A DNA stretch of 64,000 nucleotides from Climacium dendroides (lineage: Eukaryota; Streptophyta; Bryopsida; Hypnales; Climaciaceae): contig CATNNA010000001.1 of the NCBI GenBank assembly GCA_950106755.1, positions 248,001 through 312,000 of the forward strand. Reading direction: 5' to 3'. The position numbers were made by a program, and so were the translations under genes. The notes beneath the pieces were generated by a model that was not told the origin of the DNA, made no database searches, and was given only the letters and a program-made list of their open reading frames with translations. This document shows positions 62,725 to 64,000 of this stretch, in pieces. Positions within the stretch are counted from its first letter, which is position 1. The number at the start of each line of letters is the position of its first letter.

Positions 62725-64000
62725 CTTGTGGACAAATTTGTTGGGCCCATTGAGATTGGCCTTGATTGAATTTCATGACATTGGTACTACAAAGTACAGT
62801 CAATTTGAAGGGTTTACGTTTAAAAAAACATGTGGGTCACTAATTTAATTTTTTCCACACATGCATGGACCATACCCACAACCAAAAAAAAATTTGAAAC
62901 TTGTGGACAAATTTGTTGGGCCATTTAAATTGGCCTTGATTGAATTTATGATATTGGTACTACCAAGTACAGTCAATTTTAAGAGTTTAGGTTTAAAAAA
63001 ACATGTGGGTCACTAATTTATTTTTTTCCACACATGCATTGATCAAACGCCCAAACAAAAAAAAAATTTGAAACTTGTGGACAAATTTGTTGGGCCCATT
63101 TAGATTGGCCTTGATTGAATTTCATGACATTGATACTACAAAGTACAGTCAATTTTAAGAGTTTAGGTTTAAAAAAACATATGGGTCAGTAATTTAATTT
63201 TTTTCACACATGCATTGACAAAACCCACAACCAAAAAAAAATTTGAGAACTTGTGGACAAATTTGTTGGGCCCATTTAGATTGGCCTTGATTGAATTTCA
63301 TGACATTGGTACTATAAAGTACAGTCAATTTTAAGAGTTTAGGTTTAAAAAAACATGTGGGTCACTAATTTATTTTTTTCCACACATGCATTGATCAAAC
63401 GCCCAAACAAAAAAAAAATTTGAGAACTTGTGGACAAATTTGTTGGGCCCATTTAGATTGGCCTTGATTGAATTTCATGACATTGGTACTATAAAGTACA
63501 GTCAATTTTAAGAGTTTAGGTTTAAAAAAACATGTGGGTCACTAATTTATTTTTTTCCACACATGCATTGATCAAACGCCCAAACAAAAAAAAAATTTGA
63601 AACTTGTGGACAAATTTGTTGGGCCCATTTAGATTGGCCTTGATTGAATTTCATGACATTGGTACTACAAAGTACAGTCAATTTTAAGAGTTTAGGTTTA
63701 AAAAAAAATATGGGTCAGTAATTTAATTTTTTTCACACATGCATTGACAAAACCCACAACCAAAAAAAAATTTGAGAACTTGTGGACAAATTTGTTGGGC
63801 CCATTTAGATTGGCCTTGATTGAATTTCATGACATTGGTACTACAAAGTACAGTCAATTTTAAGAATTTCCGTTTAAAAAAACATTTGGGTCACTAATTT
63901 AATTTTTTCCACACATCCATGGACCATACCCACAACCAAAAAAAAATTTGAAACTTGTGGACAAATTTGTTGGGCCCATTTAAATTGGCCTTGATTGAAT
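62145..64000 (+). repeat. Mosaic right edge of the window
   Basis: The 5097 bp periodicity stops here. About 600 bp follow that match the transition zone 16704 bp upstream (AGACTGGCG, TACTAGAAAG, CAATATTAAG, then TTGAAGGGTTTACG and TTAGTATTAC). A TTGAGATTGG monomer with TTGAAGGG occurs twice, 351 bp (two monomers) apart, at about 62401 and 62752. From about 62.9 kb the domain B types return (TACCAAG, TATAAAG, ATATGGGTCAG) but in an order different from the 5097 bp HOR. A monomer near 62920 has GGGCC followed by A, having lost one C of the usually invariant GGGCCC. Confidence 0.88.

Larger units (their letters stand above)
1..64000 (+). repeat. Tandem satellite array, about 175 bp monomer, spanning the whole window
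   Basis: GGGCCC recurs at 1, 176, 351, 526, 701 and so on to the last line, giving monomers of 172-177 bp, mostly 175. About 365 head-to-tail copies fill the window, all in the same orientation. There is no unique spacer, transposon insertion or inversion. The first monomer is about 31% G+C, with an A run at monomer positions 80-86, a T run at 107-113 and an A run at 142-150. The array continues beyond both edges. It is non-coding: 175 is not a multiple of three and the frames carry stops. From general knowledge, eukaryotic centromeric and heterochromatic satellites often have 150-180 bp monomers arranged in HORs. Assigning this array to a centromere is inference, and the satellite family is not recognised. 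Confidence 0.99.

Noticed and set aside
1..64000. CRISPR array
   Set aside because: Repeats are about 175 bp, directly adjacent and without unique spacers; the differences are point variants in the repeat itself.
1..64000. rDNA spacer, histone cluster or other tandem gene array
   Set aside because: No rRNA-like, tRNA-like or coding segment occurs in any monomer type. Every base belongs to the one 175 bp family.
1..64000. Telomeric or simple-sequence array
   Set aside because: No TTAGGG, TTTAGGG or TTAGG tandem run occurs. GAGTTTAGGTTTAAA in domain B contains a single chance TTTAGG per monomer.
1..64000. Transposon or retroelement insertion in the array
   Set aside because: Monomer periodicity is never interrupted by more than a few bases, and there are no terminal repeats, target-site duplications or reverse-transcriptase-like frames.
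1..64000. Assigning the satellite to a particular species or named family
   Set aside because: The monomer length resembles several plant and animal centromeric satellites, but I do not recognise this sequence. A database search with the consensus would be needed.

Overview
The whole 64 kb window is one uninterrupted tandem satellite array. A roughly 175 bp, AT-rich unit (about 31% G+C in the first monomer) is repeated head to tail about 365 times. Every copy is in the same orientation, and both window edges cut through the array. I see no protein gene, RNA gene, transposon, CRISPR array or unique spacer. The few open frames are read-throughs of the monomer where a stop is mutated or the register is shifted. 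An array of this size, with nucleosome-scale monomers and nested higher-order repeats (HORs), points to eukaryotic constitutive heterochromatin such as a centromeric, pericentromeric or knob-like block. The species and the chromosomal position cannot be read from the sequence, and I do not recognise the satellite family.

Layout. Monomers are numbered from the GGGCCC motif. Positions 1-43249 are domain A: 174-176 bp monomers with TTTAAATTGG, usually AGTACT, and CTTCTGG. Positions 43250-46038 are a more divergent transition zone with monomers down to 172 bp. Positions 46039-62144 are domain B: 175-177 bp monomers mostly carrying TTTAGATTGG, GGTACT, GAGTTTAGG and AACGCCC. Positions 62145-64000 are a mosaic right edge, which begins with a second copy of transition-zone sequence found 16.7 kb upstream.

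Higher-order structure is the main content. Domain A holds a 2622 bp (15-monomer) duplication at its left end, then a family of HORs of mostly 5 to 9 monomers (876, 1051, 1226, 1401 and 1576 bp). These are marked by a distinctive monomer with ATTAAATTTC, TTTCAAGAG, TTACG and a 10-A tail, usually followed by GCGCCC in place of GGGCCC. These HORs are themselves duplicated, for example as a 2452 bp 14-mer at 23.6-29.0 kb. Domain B holds a larger nested HOR of exactly 5097 bp (29 monomers, built from sub-blocks of 1407, 526, 1407, 1231 and 526 bp), present about 2.5 times between 49.4 and 62.1 kb. Recombinant hybrid monomers, tandem single-monomer duplications and shared private mutations record repeated unequal exchange.

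No gene system operates here. If the array has a function it is structural or chromatin-related. The best candidates for functional constraint are a GTACT-(4 nt)-AGTAC dyad whose loop varies while its stem is mostly kept, and an ACAAATTTGT palindrome abutting GGGCCC at the monomer junction.
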